From contig NZ_BAAAEU010000010.1 of NCBI RefSeq assembly GCF_039523175.1, positions 248,001 through 312,000 of the forward strand: a stretch of DNA of 64,000 bases, given 5' to 3'. Below, piece by piece: positions 25,023 through 33,333 of the stretch. A model generated the notes under the pieces. That model ran no database searches. It was given only the letters and a program-made list of their open reading frames with translations, and was not told where the DNA came from. A program made the position numbers and the translations under genes. The DNA is from Dokdonella_A soli (GTDB taxonomy: Bacteria; Pseudomonadota; Gammaproteobacteria; Xanthomonadales; Rhodanobacteraceae). The stretch's first letter is position 1, and every line of letters starts with the position of its first letter.

Positions 25023-26815
25023 CTGCACTACTCGCCGCATGGCTGCCATGGATCGAGATGCTCGGCTGGACGCTGCTGCATTTCCTCTGGCAAGGACTGG
25101 TGATCGGTGCGGGGTTCGCGGTGATCCGCGCGCTGCTTCCGAAAGAGCATTGCGATGCGCGCTATGCGGCCGGCCTCTCGGCGCTGGCGCTGCTGGCGAT
25201 CTGCCCGCCCGTGACGTTCATGGCGTTGCGCCATCAGGAAAGTGCCGCGCTGGCAGCCGGCACGCTGAACGCAGGATCGGCACAAGTACAGCAGATCGGC
25301 GGAACAGTGGCCGCCGTAGCTGGGGACGCCTCGTTCGGTATGGAAGGAATCCTGCCATGGCTGGTGCTGCTGTGGAGCGTCGGTGTGCTGATCGTGGCTT
25401 GCCGTGCGCTGTACCAGTGGCAGCAGCTCGCGCGCGTGGTCAGGCACCAGTCCGCGCCGGACGCCCGACTGGAGGCGATGCTCGCCGATCTGGCACGCCG
25501 CTTCGGGTTCGTGCGCAGGGTCCGCGTGCTGGTATCCGCATGCATCGATACGCCGACGCTGATCGGCTGGGTGAAGCCGGTTGTGCTGCTTCCGACTGCG
25601 GTCGCGCTCGGTTTCCCGCGCCAGCAGATCGAGTTGATCCTCGCGCACGAGTTGGGCCACCTGAGCCGTTACGACCACCTGGTCAACCTGGCCCAGTCGC
25701 TTTTGGAAATCCTGTTCTTCTATCACCCGGTGGTGCACTGGATCTCGCGTGAAGTGCGCAACGAGCGTGAGATCTGCTGCGACGCGCTGGTCCTGCGCCT
25801 CACCTCGGGAGTGCCGCGCGAATACGCGCTTGCGCTTGCCGGCCTCGAGGAATTGCGCCAGTCATCGGTACAGGTCGCACTCGCTGCGAGCGGCGGCGAG
25901 CTCCTGGACCGGGTGCGCCGCATCGTGGGAATGCAGACGCCGAGTCAGGTCGCGGCCAAATCGAATTCCGGCCTATGGCTGCTGGTCGCAGCGACGCTGT
26001 GCGTCACTCTTGCAGGGATGCTGCGGGTCGAGCGTGATGACCTCGCACAATTCACGGTGCCTCACCTTTCCATCGACTGGCTGCCACGATCCCAGCTTGA
26101 GGCGTTACCGATCGCAACACTGCCGATTTCATTGAGCCGCCCGCACCTGCAGTTGGCCAGCATCGCGGCGCCTCGGGTCAGGCCGGAGCCTGCCGCCACC
26201 GCGCCGCAGCTTGGCTCGATCGACTCCACGCAGTCCGCCGTGCCGTCAGCGGCGCCTGCAGCGCAAATCGCCGTCATCGACGGCCCGCCCTCGATGTCGA
26301 CCGTGGATTTCCGCAAAGACCTGGTCGGAGCCAGCGCGCTGCGTGCGGTGGCCGATCTTCCGGTTTCGAAGCCGGTTGTCGCGGCGACAAAGCCCGAGAC
26401 AGCACCGACAGCGCCTGTGGCGACACGTATCGTTTCGCCAACCTATCCATCGGCCACCTGGAGCGGCAGCACCGAAAGCGTCAAACTCGAGTTCGGTGTC
26501 AGCCCGAATGGTGCGGTTTATAACGTCAAGGTGCTGGACGGCGACCCGGACAGCCCCTTCGCGCGCGCCGCCGAGCGCGCATTGCGCCAATGGCGATTCA
26601 GCGCGGCGAGCGTTTCGTTGGACTCGTCGGTGCGCTACACCCAGACGTTTGCCTTTGCGCCGCGGGGCGGGCAGGGCAAGGCCGCCGTCGAAGATTCCGG
26701 GTGCGTCCAGGCGACGGGCACGCATATCTGCCGTCACCTGGGAGAGGCGGCCACCGCGGAGAGCGTGACGACGGTGAGCGGTCTGCTGACCAGCCCGGCC
26801 GCGATGAGCCGTTAA
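25019..26815 (+). CDS. M56 (BlaR1-type) membrane metallopeptidase with C-terminal TonB domain
   Basis: A 598-residue sensor-like protein. Four N-terminal membrane spans surround the zinc peptidase domain, with HELGHLSRYDH as the metal site and NEREICCDALVL as the third-ligand region (about residues 200-260). A fifth span follows at WLLVAATLCVTLAGML (about residue 325), then a Pro/Ala-rich periplasmic linker. Residues 470-550 form a TonB-C-like domain (VKLEFGVSPNGAVYNVKVLDGD, then RAAERALRQWRF). In place of the penicillin-binding sensor of BlaR1 it therefore carries a TonB-like domain. It likely cleaves or triggers cleavage of the BlaI-type repressor when its periplasmic signal is met. Confidence 0.9.
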   Translation: MTALLAAWLPWIEMLGWTLLHFLWQGLVIGAGFAVIRALLPKEHCDARYAAGLSALALLAICPPVTFMALRHQESAALAAGTLNAGSAQVQQIGGTVAAVAGDASFGMEGILPWLVLLWSVGVLIVACRALYQWQQLARVVRHQSAPDARLEAMLADLARRFGFVRRVRVLVSACIDTPTLIGWVKPVVLLPTAVALGFPRQQIELILAHELGHLSRYDHLVNLAQSLLEILFFYHPVVHWISREVRNEREICCDALVLRLTSGVPREYALALAGLEELRQSSVQVALAASGGELLDRVRRIVGMQTPSQVAAKSNSGLWLLVAATLCVTLAGMLRVERDDLAQFTVPHLSIDWLPRSQLEALPIATLPISLSRPHLQLASIAAPRVRPEPAATAPQLGSIDSTQSAVPSAAPAAQIAVIDGPPSMSTVDFRKDLVGASALRAVADLPVSKPVVAATKPETAPTAPVATRIVSPTYPSATWSGSTESVKLEFGVSPNGAVYNVKVLDGDPDSPFARAAERALRQWRFSAASVSLDSSVRYTQTFAFAPRGGQGKAAVEDSGCVQATGTHICRHLGEAATAESVTTVSGLLTSPAAMSR

Positions 26816-26832
26816 CGCAAGCCTCAGGCGCA

Positions 26833-26866
26833 TTTAACGACGCTTTAATTCCGCGATCCCTATAGT
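26833..26866 (+). promoter_or_regulatory. Putative OmpR/PhoP-type promoter before the candidate sRNA
   Basis: TTTAAC at 26833 and TTTAAT at 26844 are direct repeats with an 11-base period. They are followed 11 bases later by TATAGT (26861-26866) as a -10 box. The -35 region is otherwise poor. This layout is typical of promoters activated by OmpR-family dimers, and an OmpR-family regulator is encoded at 27080. Confidence 0.4.
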
Positions 26867-26872
26867 CCAAGG

Positions 26873-26997
26873 CGCTGTAGTTTGCTCGACACTCCTAAGT
26901 CAGGTCAGGTGACTGGCAGATTACGGTAATCGGGGCAGTAGCTTTTTGGCCCAAGCGAGGTGTGTTCCCCCAATGACACCTCCTTGGGCCATTTTCT
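26873..26997 (+). ncRNA. Candidate intergenic small RNA with C-rich terminator loop
   Basis: Between the M56 gene and the response regulator lies a region with no ORF. It has a putative promoter, two small hairpins (AGTCA/TGACT around 26898-26914; GATTA/TAATC at 26919-26931) and a strong terminator with five cytosines in its loop. Predicted length is about 125 nt. C-rich unpaired loops are a hallmark of Hfq-dependent sRNAs in xanthomonads and other bacteria. The exact 5' end is inferred from the -10 box only. It could instead be the 3' UTR of the M56 transcript. Confidence 0.5.
26948..26997 (+). terminator. Strong intrinsic terminator before the response regulator
   Basis: The stem has 8 bp GGCCCAAG/CTTGGGCC plus 7 bp GAGGTGT/ACACCTC with one bulged C and a 12-base loop containing CCCCC. 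It is followed by ATTTTCTTT. It ends transcription before the response-regulator gene, which then needs its own promoter. Confidence 0.88.
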
Positions 26998-27079
26998 TTG
27001 CGGCGCCCGCTGCTTGAAGCCACCCCGCGCAGCACCCACCTCTCTGCAGCCCAGGACTTCCGCGTTAAGCTAGCGGCCT

Positions 27080-27766
27080 ATGCGTATTCTCGTCATCGAA
27101 GACAACAGCGACATCGCGGCCAATATCGGCGATTTCCTCGCCGACAAGGGCCACGTGGTCGATTTCGCCGGCGACGGCGTGACCGGCCTGCATCTCGCCG
27201 TGGTCAATGATTTCGACGCCATCGTGCTCGATCTCGGCTTGCCCGGCATGGACGGCCTCGAGGTCTGCCGCAAGCTGCGCCAGGAGGCGAAGCGGCAAAC
27301 GCCGGTGATGATGCTGACCGCGCGCGACACCCTCGACAACAAGCTGACCGGTTTCGATTCCGGCGCCGACGACTACATGGTGAAGCCGTTCGCGCTGCAG
27401 GAACTCGCGGCGCGCCTCGAAGTGCTCGGCCGTCGCGGCAAGGGCAACAAGAGCCGCGTGCTGCAGCTCGCCGACCTCATCTACAACCTCGATACGCTGA
27501 CGATCAGCCGCGCCGGCAAGCAGATCCAGCTCAATCCGATCGGACTCAAGCTGCTGCAGTCGCTGATGGAGGCGGCACCCTCGGTGGTCACGCGCCAGGA
27601 ACTCGAGACGCGTGTCTGGGGCGAGGAGCTTCCGGACAGCGATTCTCTGCGCGTACATATCCACGGCCTGCGCGCCGCGATCGACAAACCGTTCGACAAG
27701 GCGTTGATCCAGACACGCCACGGCATCGGGTACCGCATGGTCGATCCGGATGCGCTACCGACGTAG
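27080..27766 (+). CDS. OmpR-family response regulator, ColR/VgrR-like
   Basis: A 228-residue two-component regulator. The receiver domain has the acidic pocket IEDNSD, phosphorylated Asp in DAIVLDLGLPGMDG, the Thr switch in MLTARDT, and Lys in DDYMVKPFAL. The C-terminal winged helix (ITRAGKQ-like NLDTLTISRAGKQIQL, RQELETRVWGEELPDSDSLRVHI in parts, RHGIGYRM) is OmpR-type. The sequence pattern recalls ColR/VgrR of xanthomonads and pseudomonads, which control envelope and metal-stress genes. The stop overlaps the kinase gene by 17 bases. Confidence 0.92.
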   Translation: MRILVIEDNSDIAANIGDFLADKGHVVDFAGDGVTGLHLAVVNDFDAIVLDLGLPGMDGLEVCRKLRQEAKRQTPVMMLTARDTLDNKLTGFDSGADDYMVKPFALQELAARLEVLGRRGKGNKSRVLQLADLIYNLDTLTISRAGKQIQLNPIGLKLLQSLMEAAPSVVTRQELETRVWGEELPDSDSLRVHIHGLRAAIDKPFDKALIQTRHGIGYRMVDPDALPT

Positions 27767-29051
27767 GCTCCGCAGCCGCATCATCATCTCGTTTGCGCTG
27801 TTCGGGCTCGGCCTCACCGCGCTGTTCGCGGTCGCCACGGTCTACATGCGTACGCGGCTGGAAGACCAGCTGGTCAACAACACGCTCGAGCGCGAGGTCA
27901 GGCACTTCGTCGACTTCAAGCGTGACAATCCCGATCCGGATGCGCCATGGGCGATGTCGCTCTACCAGGCGCAGATCGTGCGCGCCGGCCGTATCGCGAC
28001 GGTGCCGCTGGCCTGGCAGAAGTACGATTCGGGCGTCTACGACATCGACGATATCGGGCGCGAAGGCAAGATCCGCCCGTACAAGCTCGCGGTCTACAAG
28101 GACGCCGACTACTGGGCGTTCCTGCGCTTCGACATCAGCACGCAGAAGCTCGGCGAGCGCCAGCTGCTGGTCGTGCTCGGCGCCTCGGTGCTCGCGTTCG
28201 CGATCTTCTCGCTGCTGATCGGCTTCTGGTTGTCCGCGCGCGTGATGAGTCCGGTCACGGAGCTCGTCCAGCGCGTGCGCGCGATGAGCAAGAGCGGGCG
28301 GCCGGAACTGCTGAAGTCGCATTTCGCGGACGACGAGGTTGGCCAGCTCGCCGCCGCGCTCGACGACTACTCGACCCGTCTCACCGAAATGGTCGAACGC
28401 GATCGCGAGTTCAACGCCGACGTCAGCCACGAATTGCGCACGCCGCTCAGCGTGATCGCGAGCACGACCGAGCTGCTGCAGGGCTCCCCCGACCTTGCCG
28501 ACAAACCGCGCGAGCGCCTCAAGCGCATCGAGCGCGCGGTGCGCCAGTCGACCGAACTGATCGACGCGCTGCTGCTGCTGTCGCGGCGCGAGCGTCAGGC
28601 GCCGACCGACGGCGAGACCACCGACGTCGCGAAGGTCGTCGAGCAGGTCGTCGATGCGCAGCGTCCGCACGTCGCGAACAAGCCGGTCGAGGTGCGCGTC
28701 GACATCGAGGAGCCGCTCGCCACCGCGGCACCATCGTCGGTGGTCGCGGTCGCGCTCAGCAACCTGATCGGCAATGCGTTCAAGTACACGCAGGCCGGCG
28801 AGGTCATCGTCAGCGTCGGCCATGGCCGGGTCAGCGTCGAGGACACCGGTCCCGGCATCAACGCCGAGGATGCCGAGAAGCTGTTCGAGCGCGGCGTGCG
28901 CGGCACCCAGGTCGGCAAGGGCGGTGGCCTCGGTCTCGCGATCGTGCGTCGGCTCTGCGAACTCTATGGCTGGAAGGTCTCGCTGGCGCCGCGCCCGCAG
29001 GGCGGCGCGACCGCGACGCTCGAGTTCGGAAAGCAGACCTGGCCGAGCTGA
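27750..29051 (+). CDS. Sensor histidine kinase, ColS/VgrS-like
   Basis: A 433-residue membrane kinase. TM1 is IIISFALFGLGLTALFAVATVY, followed by a periplasmic sensor of about 110 residues, then TM2 (LLVVLGASVLAFAIFSLLIGFW). The cytoplasmic part has a HAMP-like linker, the phosphoacceptor box FNADVSHELRTPLSVI (His), the N box ALSNLIGNAFKYT, the G1 box VEDTGPGI and G2 GKGGGLGLAIV. The sensor region holds several acidic residues (IDDIGREG), as expected for a metal-sensing ColS/VgrS relative, but the ligand is an inference. It is coupled by overlap with the response regulator. Confidence 0.92.
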   Translation: MRYRRRLRSRIIISFALFGLGLTALFAVATVYMRTRLEDQLVNNTLEREVRHFVDFKRDNPDPDAPWAMSLYQAQIVRAGRIATVPLAWQKYDSGVYDIDDIGREGKIRPYKLAVYKDADYWAFLRFDISTQKLGERQLLVVLGASVLAFAIFSLLIGFWLSARVMSPVTELVQRVRAMSKSGRPELLKSHFADDEVGQLAAALDDYSTRLTEMVERDREFNADVSHELRTPLSVIASTTELLQGSPDLADKPRERLKRIERAVRQSTELIDALLLLSRRERQAPTDGETTDVAKVVEQVVDAQRPHVANKPVEVRVDIEEPLATAAPSSVVAVALSNLIGNAFKYTQAGEVIVSVGHGRVSVEDTGPGINAEDAEKLFERGVRGTQVGKGGGLGLAIVRRLCELYGWKVSLAPRPQGGATATLEFGKQTWPS

Positions 29052-29111
29052 GCGGAATCACCGCTCGGCGTGCAGCTTGCGCCGCCGCAGCGCACCTGAC
29101 GCAGCACGCGC

Positions 29112-30035
29112 TCAGGCACTGACCGGTTCGAGCCAGCCCCAGCGATCCTCGGTGCGGCCGTCGAACAGGCCGAAGAACAGCTCCTGCACGCGATGCGTGA
29201 TCGGTCCCGGCTTGCCGGCGCCGACCGGCTTGGCGTCCACTGAACGGATCGGCGTGATCTCGGCCGCAGTGCCGCACATGAACAGCTCGTCGCACAGATA
29301 GAGATACTCGCGCGGGATGTCGCGCTCGACGACTTCGATGCCGGCGCTGCGCGCGAGCGTGATGATCGTGTTGCGGGTGATGCCGTTGAGCAGCGCCGCG
29401 CTGATCGGCGTCGTGTGCAGCGCGCCATCGAATACCAGGAACAGGTTCTCGCCAGCGCCTTCGCTGAGCAGGCCGGTCGAGGCGAGTGCAATGCCTTCGC
29501 CGAAGCCGAGCCGGCGCGCTTCGCGCGCGATGAGCTGGCCGGAAAGATAGTTGCCACCGGCCTTGGCGCCGGCCGGGATCGTGTTCGGCGCGAAGCGCTG
29601 CCAGCTCGACACGCAGGCGTCGATGCCCGCTTCGAGCACGCCGGCGCCGAGGTAGGGGCCCATTTCCCACGCGGCGACCGCGACATCGGTCGGCGTTTCG
29701 GCGGACAGCCCGAAACCGCCGAGGCCGCGGTACGCGACCGGACGCAGGTAGGCCTTGCTCAGTCCGTTCGCCTTGATGACCTCGCGGCACGCCGCATTGA
29801 GCTGCTCGGGCGAATACGGCATCGCGATGTCGTAGATCTTCGCCGAATGGAACAGGCGCCGGATGTGGTCGGTCAGCCGGAAGATCGCCGGACCTTTCGG
29901 AGTCTCGTAGCTGCGGATGCCCTCGAAGACGGAGGATCCGTAGTGCAGCGCATGCGCCATCACGTGCACGGTCGCTTCCGCCCAGGGCTTGATGCGGCCG
30001 TTTTGCCAGATGTGGTCGGGATAGGTCTGGGCCAT
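29112..30035 (-). CDS. ilvE: Branched-chain amino acid aminotransferase
   Basis: A 307-residue class IV PLP transaminase that interconverts Leu, Ile and Val with their 2-oxoacids. Markers are HVMAHALHYGSSVFEGIRSYET, RLTDHIRRLFHSAKI, LRPVAYRG, the PLP-lysine segment NTIPAGAKAGGNYLSGQLI, GLLSEGAGENLFLVFDG, and CDELFMCGTAAEITPI. The longer open frame upstream to 30656 is antisense to the next gene and not coding. I use the ATG at 30035 (MAQTYPDHIWQNG). It makes or consumes the 2-oxoacids used by the dehydrogenase complex at 41-45 kb. Confidence 0.96.
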   Translation of the reverse strand: MAQTYPDHIWQNGRIKPWAEATVHVMAHALHYGSSVFEGIRSYETPKGPAIFRLTDHIRRLFHSAKIYDIAMPYSPEQLNAACREVIKANGLSKAYLRPVAYRGLGGFGLSAETPTDVAVAAWEMGPYLGAGVLEAGIDACVSSWQRFAPNTIPAGAKAGGNYLSGQLIAREARRLGFGEGIALASTGLLSEGAGENLFLVFDGALHTTPISAALLNGITRNTIITLARSAGIEVVERDIPREYLYLCDELFMCGTAAEITPIRSVDAKPVGAGKPGPITHRVQELFFGLFDGRTEDRWGWLEPVSA

Positions 30036-30093
30036 TGCGCGGGTTCCGTAGGTGAGCGCGCCATGATACCAGCCGCGTCCTGCAACGCCTTTG

Positions 30094-30636
30094 CTACCAG
30101 ACGAGCCAGTAGCAGCCGCCTTCCACGCCCACGCCGAACGCATGCTCGCGCACGCCGCCGGATTCGTTGCTGCCGGTGCGCACGCGCAGGCTGTCGGATG
30201 CATCGAGCGCCTGTGTGTCATCCGGCGAGCCGTCGACCGCGCCGGTGGAATCGATCGCAAGCAGCGGTCGTTGTGCGATATCGCGCAGCGCGCGCAGGCG
30301 ACTGCCGGCTGCACTTGCGCCGACGCCTTGCCAACGCAGCAGGCCGGCGAGCGCGTTCGGGTCACGGCGCGCGATGGCGGCTGCGACACGGTCGCGCAAT
30401 TCCTCGCGCGAGGCGGGGCAGGCCGCGTCCGCTTGTGGCGCGGATGCCGTCGTCGCCACAGCTGCGCTGATGGCCGCGGATTCACCTGCCGCGCATGGCA
30501 GCCCGGAAAACACGATCTCGCCATGCCGGCCGACACAGCGATGCACGGTCTGGCCCGTGCTGCCAGCCTGTGCGATCGCCAGCGACGAAAGCGCGGCGCC
30601 CAGCAGGCCGCATGCAACGAGAGAGTAGGCTCGCAT
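30094..30636 (-). CDS. Secreted DUF4124-like protein
   Basis: A 180-residue exported protein. After a signal peptide (AYSLVACGLLGAALSSLAIAQA) comes VHRCVGRHGEIVFSGLPCAAGE, which resembles DUF4124, a short periplasmic domain with two cysteines and a K/H-W-x-D-x-x-G-x-x-x-Y/F-S-D pattern. The rest is Ala-rich and partly helical (SREELRDRVAAAIARRD), ending in GGCYWLVW. No known function. The ATG at 30636 opens on the signal peptide; the frame continues upstream into metF without coding sense. Confidence 0.7.
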   Translation of the reverse strand: MRAYSLVACGLLGAALSSLAIAQAGSTGQTVHRCVGRHGEIVFSGLPCAAGESAAISAAVATTASAPQADAACPASREELRDRVAAAIARRDPNALAGLLRWQGVGASAAGSRLRALRDIAQRPLLAIDSTGAVDGSPDDTQALDASDSLRVRTGSNESGGVREHAFGVGVEGGCYWLVW

Positions 30637-30683
30637 GCACGAGAGGCTAGCACCATCGAGGATGTGCGACGCTGGCGGGCGCC

Positions 30684-31514
30684 TCAGGCGGCTGCGATCC
30701 GTTCGCAGACCGCGAGCGTCGCCTTCGCGCGGTTGAGCGTGTAGAAGTGCAGGCCCGGAGCGCCGCCGGCGACCAGGCGCCTGCAAAGATCCGCGACGAC
30801 ATCGGCGGCGAATTCACGGCTCGACTCGACGTCGTCGCCATGTGCAGCGAGACGCTTGGCGAGCCAACGCGGAATTTCCGCACCGCACAGATCGGAGAAG
30901 CGCTTGAGCTGGGTGTAGTTCGCGATCGGCATGACGCCCGGCACGATCGGCACCGTGATGCCCGCGGCGCGCGCGGCGTCGACGAAGCGGAAATACGCGT
31001 CCGTGTTGTAGAAGTATTGCGTGATCGCACCGTTCGCGCCGGCATCGACCTTGGCCTTGAAGTGGCGCAGGTCTGCATGCGCGTCCTCGGACTGCGGATG
31101 CACTTCCGGGTAGCAGGCGACCTCAATGTGGAACCAGCCGTCGCGTTCCTTGCGGATGAATTCGACCAGCTCACTGGCGTAGCGAAAGTCGCCATAACTC
31201 GCCATGCCGGAAGGCAGGTCGCCGCGCAGCGCGACGATGCGCTTGCAACCCATCGCCTTGTACTGGTCGAGCAGGGCGCGGATCTCATCGCGGGTGCCAC
31301 CCATGCACGACAGGTGCGGCGCCGCGTCGAGGCCATGTGCCTCGCGCAGATGGTTCACCGTGTCCGGCGTGTAGGACAGCGTCGAACCCCCGGCACCGAA
31401 CGTAACGCTGGCGTATTCGGGCTTCAGGGTCTTCAGTTTCGGCAACGCCGCCTCGAGCGTTGCGCGCTGTTCGTCGGTCTTGGGCGGAAAGAATTCGAGG
31501 CTGATCGATGGCAT
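30684..31514 (-). CDS. metF: Methylenetetrahydrofolate reductase
   Basis: A 276-residue MetF, the FAD enzyme that reduces 5,10-methylene-THF to 5-methyl-THF for methionine synthesis. Markers are SLEFFPPKTDEQ at the N-terminus, SVTFGAGGST, HLSCMGGTRDEI, RIVALRGDLP, GANGAITQYFYN, VPGVMPIANY, and GLHFYTLNRA near the C-terminus. It is upstream of the DUF4124-like gene on the same strand. A 30-bp dyad lies 34 bases before the ATG, matching one in front of ahcY. Confidence 0.96.
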   Translation of the reverse strand: MPSISLEFFPPKTDEQRATLEAALPKLKTLKPEYASVTFGAGGSTLSYTPDTVNHLREAHGLDAAPHLSCMGGTRDEIRALLDQYKAMGCKRIVALRGDLPSGMASYGDFRYASELVEFIRKERDGWFHIEVACYPEVHPQSEDAHADLRHFKAKVDAGANGAITQYFYNTDAYFRFVDAARAAGITVPIVPGVMPIANYTQLKRFSDLCGAEIPRWLAKRLAAHGDDVESSREFAADVVADLCRRLVAGGAPGLHFYTLNRAKATLAVCERIAAA

Positions 31515-31548
31515 CGCTGGAATGGGCTTCTTGGCGTTGCCGGCATTC

Positions 31549-31578
31549 TATATCTCTTTTTCGCGATAGAGCGATATA
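31549..31578. promoter_or_regulatory. Putative methyl-cycle operator upstream of metF
   Basis: TATATCTCTT - 10 bases - GAGCGATATA, a near-perfect dyad. Aligned with the site before ahcY (35467-35496) it agrees in most positions and has the same 30-base span. It lies between the divergent metF and glutathione S-transferase genes. A SahR-type (ArsR-family) regulator of the SAM cycle is a plausible ligand; no such gene is in the window. Confidence 0.6.
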
Positions 31579-31660
31579 TGGCCGAGGCGGCGTCTCGGGC
31601 GCAGGCTTGTGCAAGCCGCGTGACGCCCTCATCGTCCGCGGCTGGCAGGGAGGAATCGAA

Positions 31661-32629
31661 GTGATCGATCTGTACAAGCTGCACTGGTCGCACTACGTGG
31701 AAAAGGTGCGCTGGGCGCTCGATTTCAAGCGGCTCGCCTGGCGCGGCATCGAGGTCGTCGCGTTCACCAAGCAGGAGATGCAGCGTTTCGATTGCAGCAA
31801 GACCGTGCCGTTGATCCACGACAACGCAACCGGTGTGGCGATGAGCGACTCGTCGCCGATCATCCGCTACCTCGAAGAGACCTATCCTGAGCCGACGCTG
31901 CTGTCGGCGGATCCAGACGAGCGCGCGGCGGTCTGGCAATGGATGCTGACGCTCGATTCGACGCTCGGACTGAACACGCGCCGGCTCGCCTATTCGCAGA
32001 TCATCATGGAGTGCCCGCAGGCGTTGCCAACGCTGTTCCTGCCGAACGTCCTTGGCGGCGTGTTCGCGCGGCCTGGCCTGCGCGTGCTCGCAGCGCCAAT
32101 CCTCGGCGCGATGCTGGTGCGGCGCTTCCGCTTCGATCGCAACCGTATTGATCGGGTATACGAGCAGCTCGAGACGCAGCTGCTGCCGATCGCGGCCCGA
32201 CTGGAACGCGACGGTTTCCTGGTCGGCGGCCGCTTCACTGCGGCGGACCTGACCCTCGCGTCGCTGCTGCGCCCGCTGCGCGTGGTGCCGCATTTTCGCG
32301 ACCACCCGCGCCTGCAATCGCTGTTTGCTTGGCAAGCGCAATTGTTCGACGCGCACGGCCGCGAGGCGACATTCGCCTACGAGGACATCATCCGCGTGCA
32401 GCGCGAGCGCTGCGGCACGATGCGCGGCCGGGTCGGCTGGCTGACGCCGGATGCGTTGGAAGCTGCTGCGCCGACGGCCTCAGAGACCTTGCAGGTTGCA
32501 CGCAACGACCAGCACCACGTCGACAGCTGGTCGCTGCCGCTCGGATTGCCGGGCTACCTGAAGCTGCGCTGGTTCAGTGGTGTCGGGCGTGTGCGCTATG
32601 CGCCTGCGGCGCTGCACGGAGTGGGTTGA
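31661..32629 (+). CDS. Glutathione S-transferase-family protein
   Basis: A 322-residue protein with a thioredoxin-like GST N-terminal domain (IDLYKLHWSHYVEKVRWALDFK, TVPLIHDNATGVAMSDSSPIIRYLEE) and an all-helical C-terminal domain (DGFLVGGRFTAADLTLASLL). The length exceeds a typical GST by about 100 residues because of an extended C-terminal domain. The start is GTG at 31661, seven bases after AGGGAGG. The substrate is unknown. It is divergent from metF and shares its promoter region. Confidence 0.82.
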   Translation: MIDLYKLHWSHYVEKVRWALDFKRLAWRGIEVVAFTKQEMQRFDCSKTVPLIHDNATGVAMSDSSPIIRYLEETYPEPTLLSADPDERAAVWQWMLTLDSTLGLNTRRLAYSQIIMECPQALPTLFLPNVLGGVFARPGLRVLAAPILGAMLVRRFRFDRNRIDRVYEQLETQLLPIAARLERDGFLVGGRFTAADLTLASLLRPLRVVPHFRDHPRLQSLFAWQAQLFDAHGREATFAYEDIIRVQRERCGTMRGRVGWLTPDALEAAAPTASETLQVARNDQHHVDSWSLPLGLPGYLKLRWFSGVGRVRYAPAALHGVG

Positions 32630-32698
32630 CCGAGGCAGGCGCATCGACGATACCGCCGGAGGCGTTACCCTGCGGCCGACTTTCCGATCCATTGGCCC

Positions 32699-33256
32699 AT
32701 GTCCATCGCCCTCACCCCGTTTGCTCGCACCCGCCTGTTCCCGGGGGAACCCCGCTGCAACACGATCCGGGACTGCACGCCGGAGGACTTCGAGCGGCGC
32801 CTCAACGACGAGGCACCGACCAGGGTGATCGACGGCTACGCGCCGTTCTGCAAGCTGCACGTGCACCGCAACTGGACCTCGACGCGCTGCCTGACCGTGC
32901 CGATCACCGACGCGAACCGGCATCTGCTGCGCTCGGCGTACGAGGCGCGCTCGAAGGAGGAGTTGCTGGTACTGGCGCGCTGGTTCGAAGGCGCCGAGCC
33001 GCCGGTTGCGAACTGGCTCGTCGTGATCCTCTACAGCCGCGAACAACTCGTGAAGGAGGGCGCCCCGATCCAGGCCGACTGGGGCGTGGTCGGCTGCCTC
33101 TATACGGCGGAACCCGAGGAAATCCCGATGGCGCCCATCACGATGATGCGCAATGCGCTGGGCGTGGAAGAGGGCGGTTCGGGCGTGGCGCTCGACCGCG
33201 AGGCGTACCGGCGCAGCGTGGAGTTCTGGGAGCAGAACGCGAACTGGCGACCGTAG
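32699..33256 (+). CDS. DUF3228-family protein
   Basis: A 185-residue soluble protein. It fits DUF3228 by FPGEPRCNTIRDCTPEDFERRLN, GYAPFCKLHVHRNWTSTRC, LRSAYEARSKEELLVLARWFEG, LYSREQLVKEGAPIQADWGVVG and PITMMRNALGVEEGGSGV, reading along the protein. The family is small and uncharacterised. No membrane or signal segment is seen. It is 69 bases after the GST gene on the same strand and may be cotranscribed. Confidence 0.85.
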   Translation: MSIALTPFARTRLFPGEPRCNTIRDCTPEDFERRLNDEAPTRVIDGYAPFCKLHVHRNWTSTRCLTVPITDANRHLLRSAYEARSKEELLVLARWFEGAEPPVANWLVVILYSREQLVKEGAPIQADWGVVGCLYTAEPEEIPMAPITMMRNALGVEEGGSGVALDREAYRRSVEFWEQNANWRP

Positions 33257-33333
33257 GAGCTTGCGGTCGAGATATGCACCGAACTCGAACAGCGTGCCAC
33301 GGCCGGTGACGCGAAAACCGCGCGGCGCTGGCG

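Noticed and set aside
31515..31660. A second riboswitch in the metF leader
   Set aside because: The distance from the operator to the ATG is only about 34 bases, too short for an SAH or SAM aptamer.
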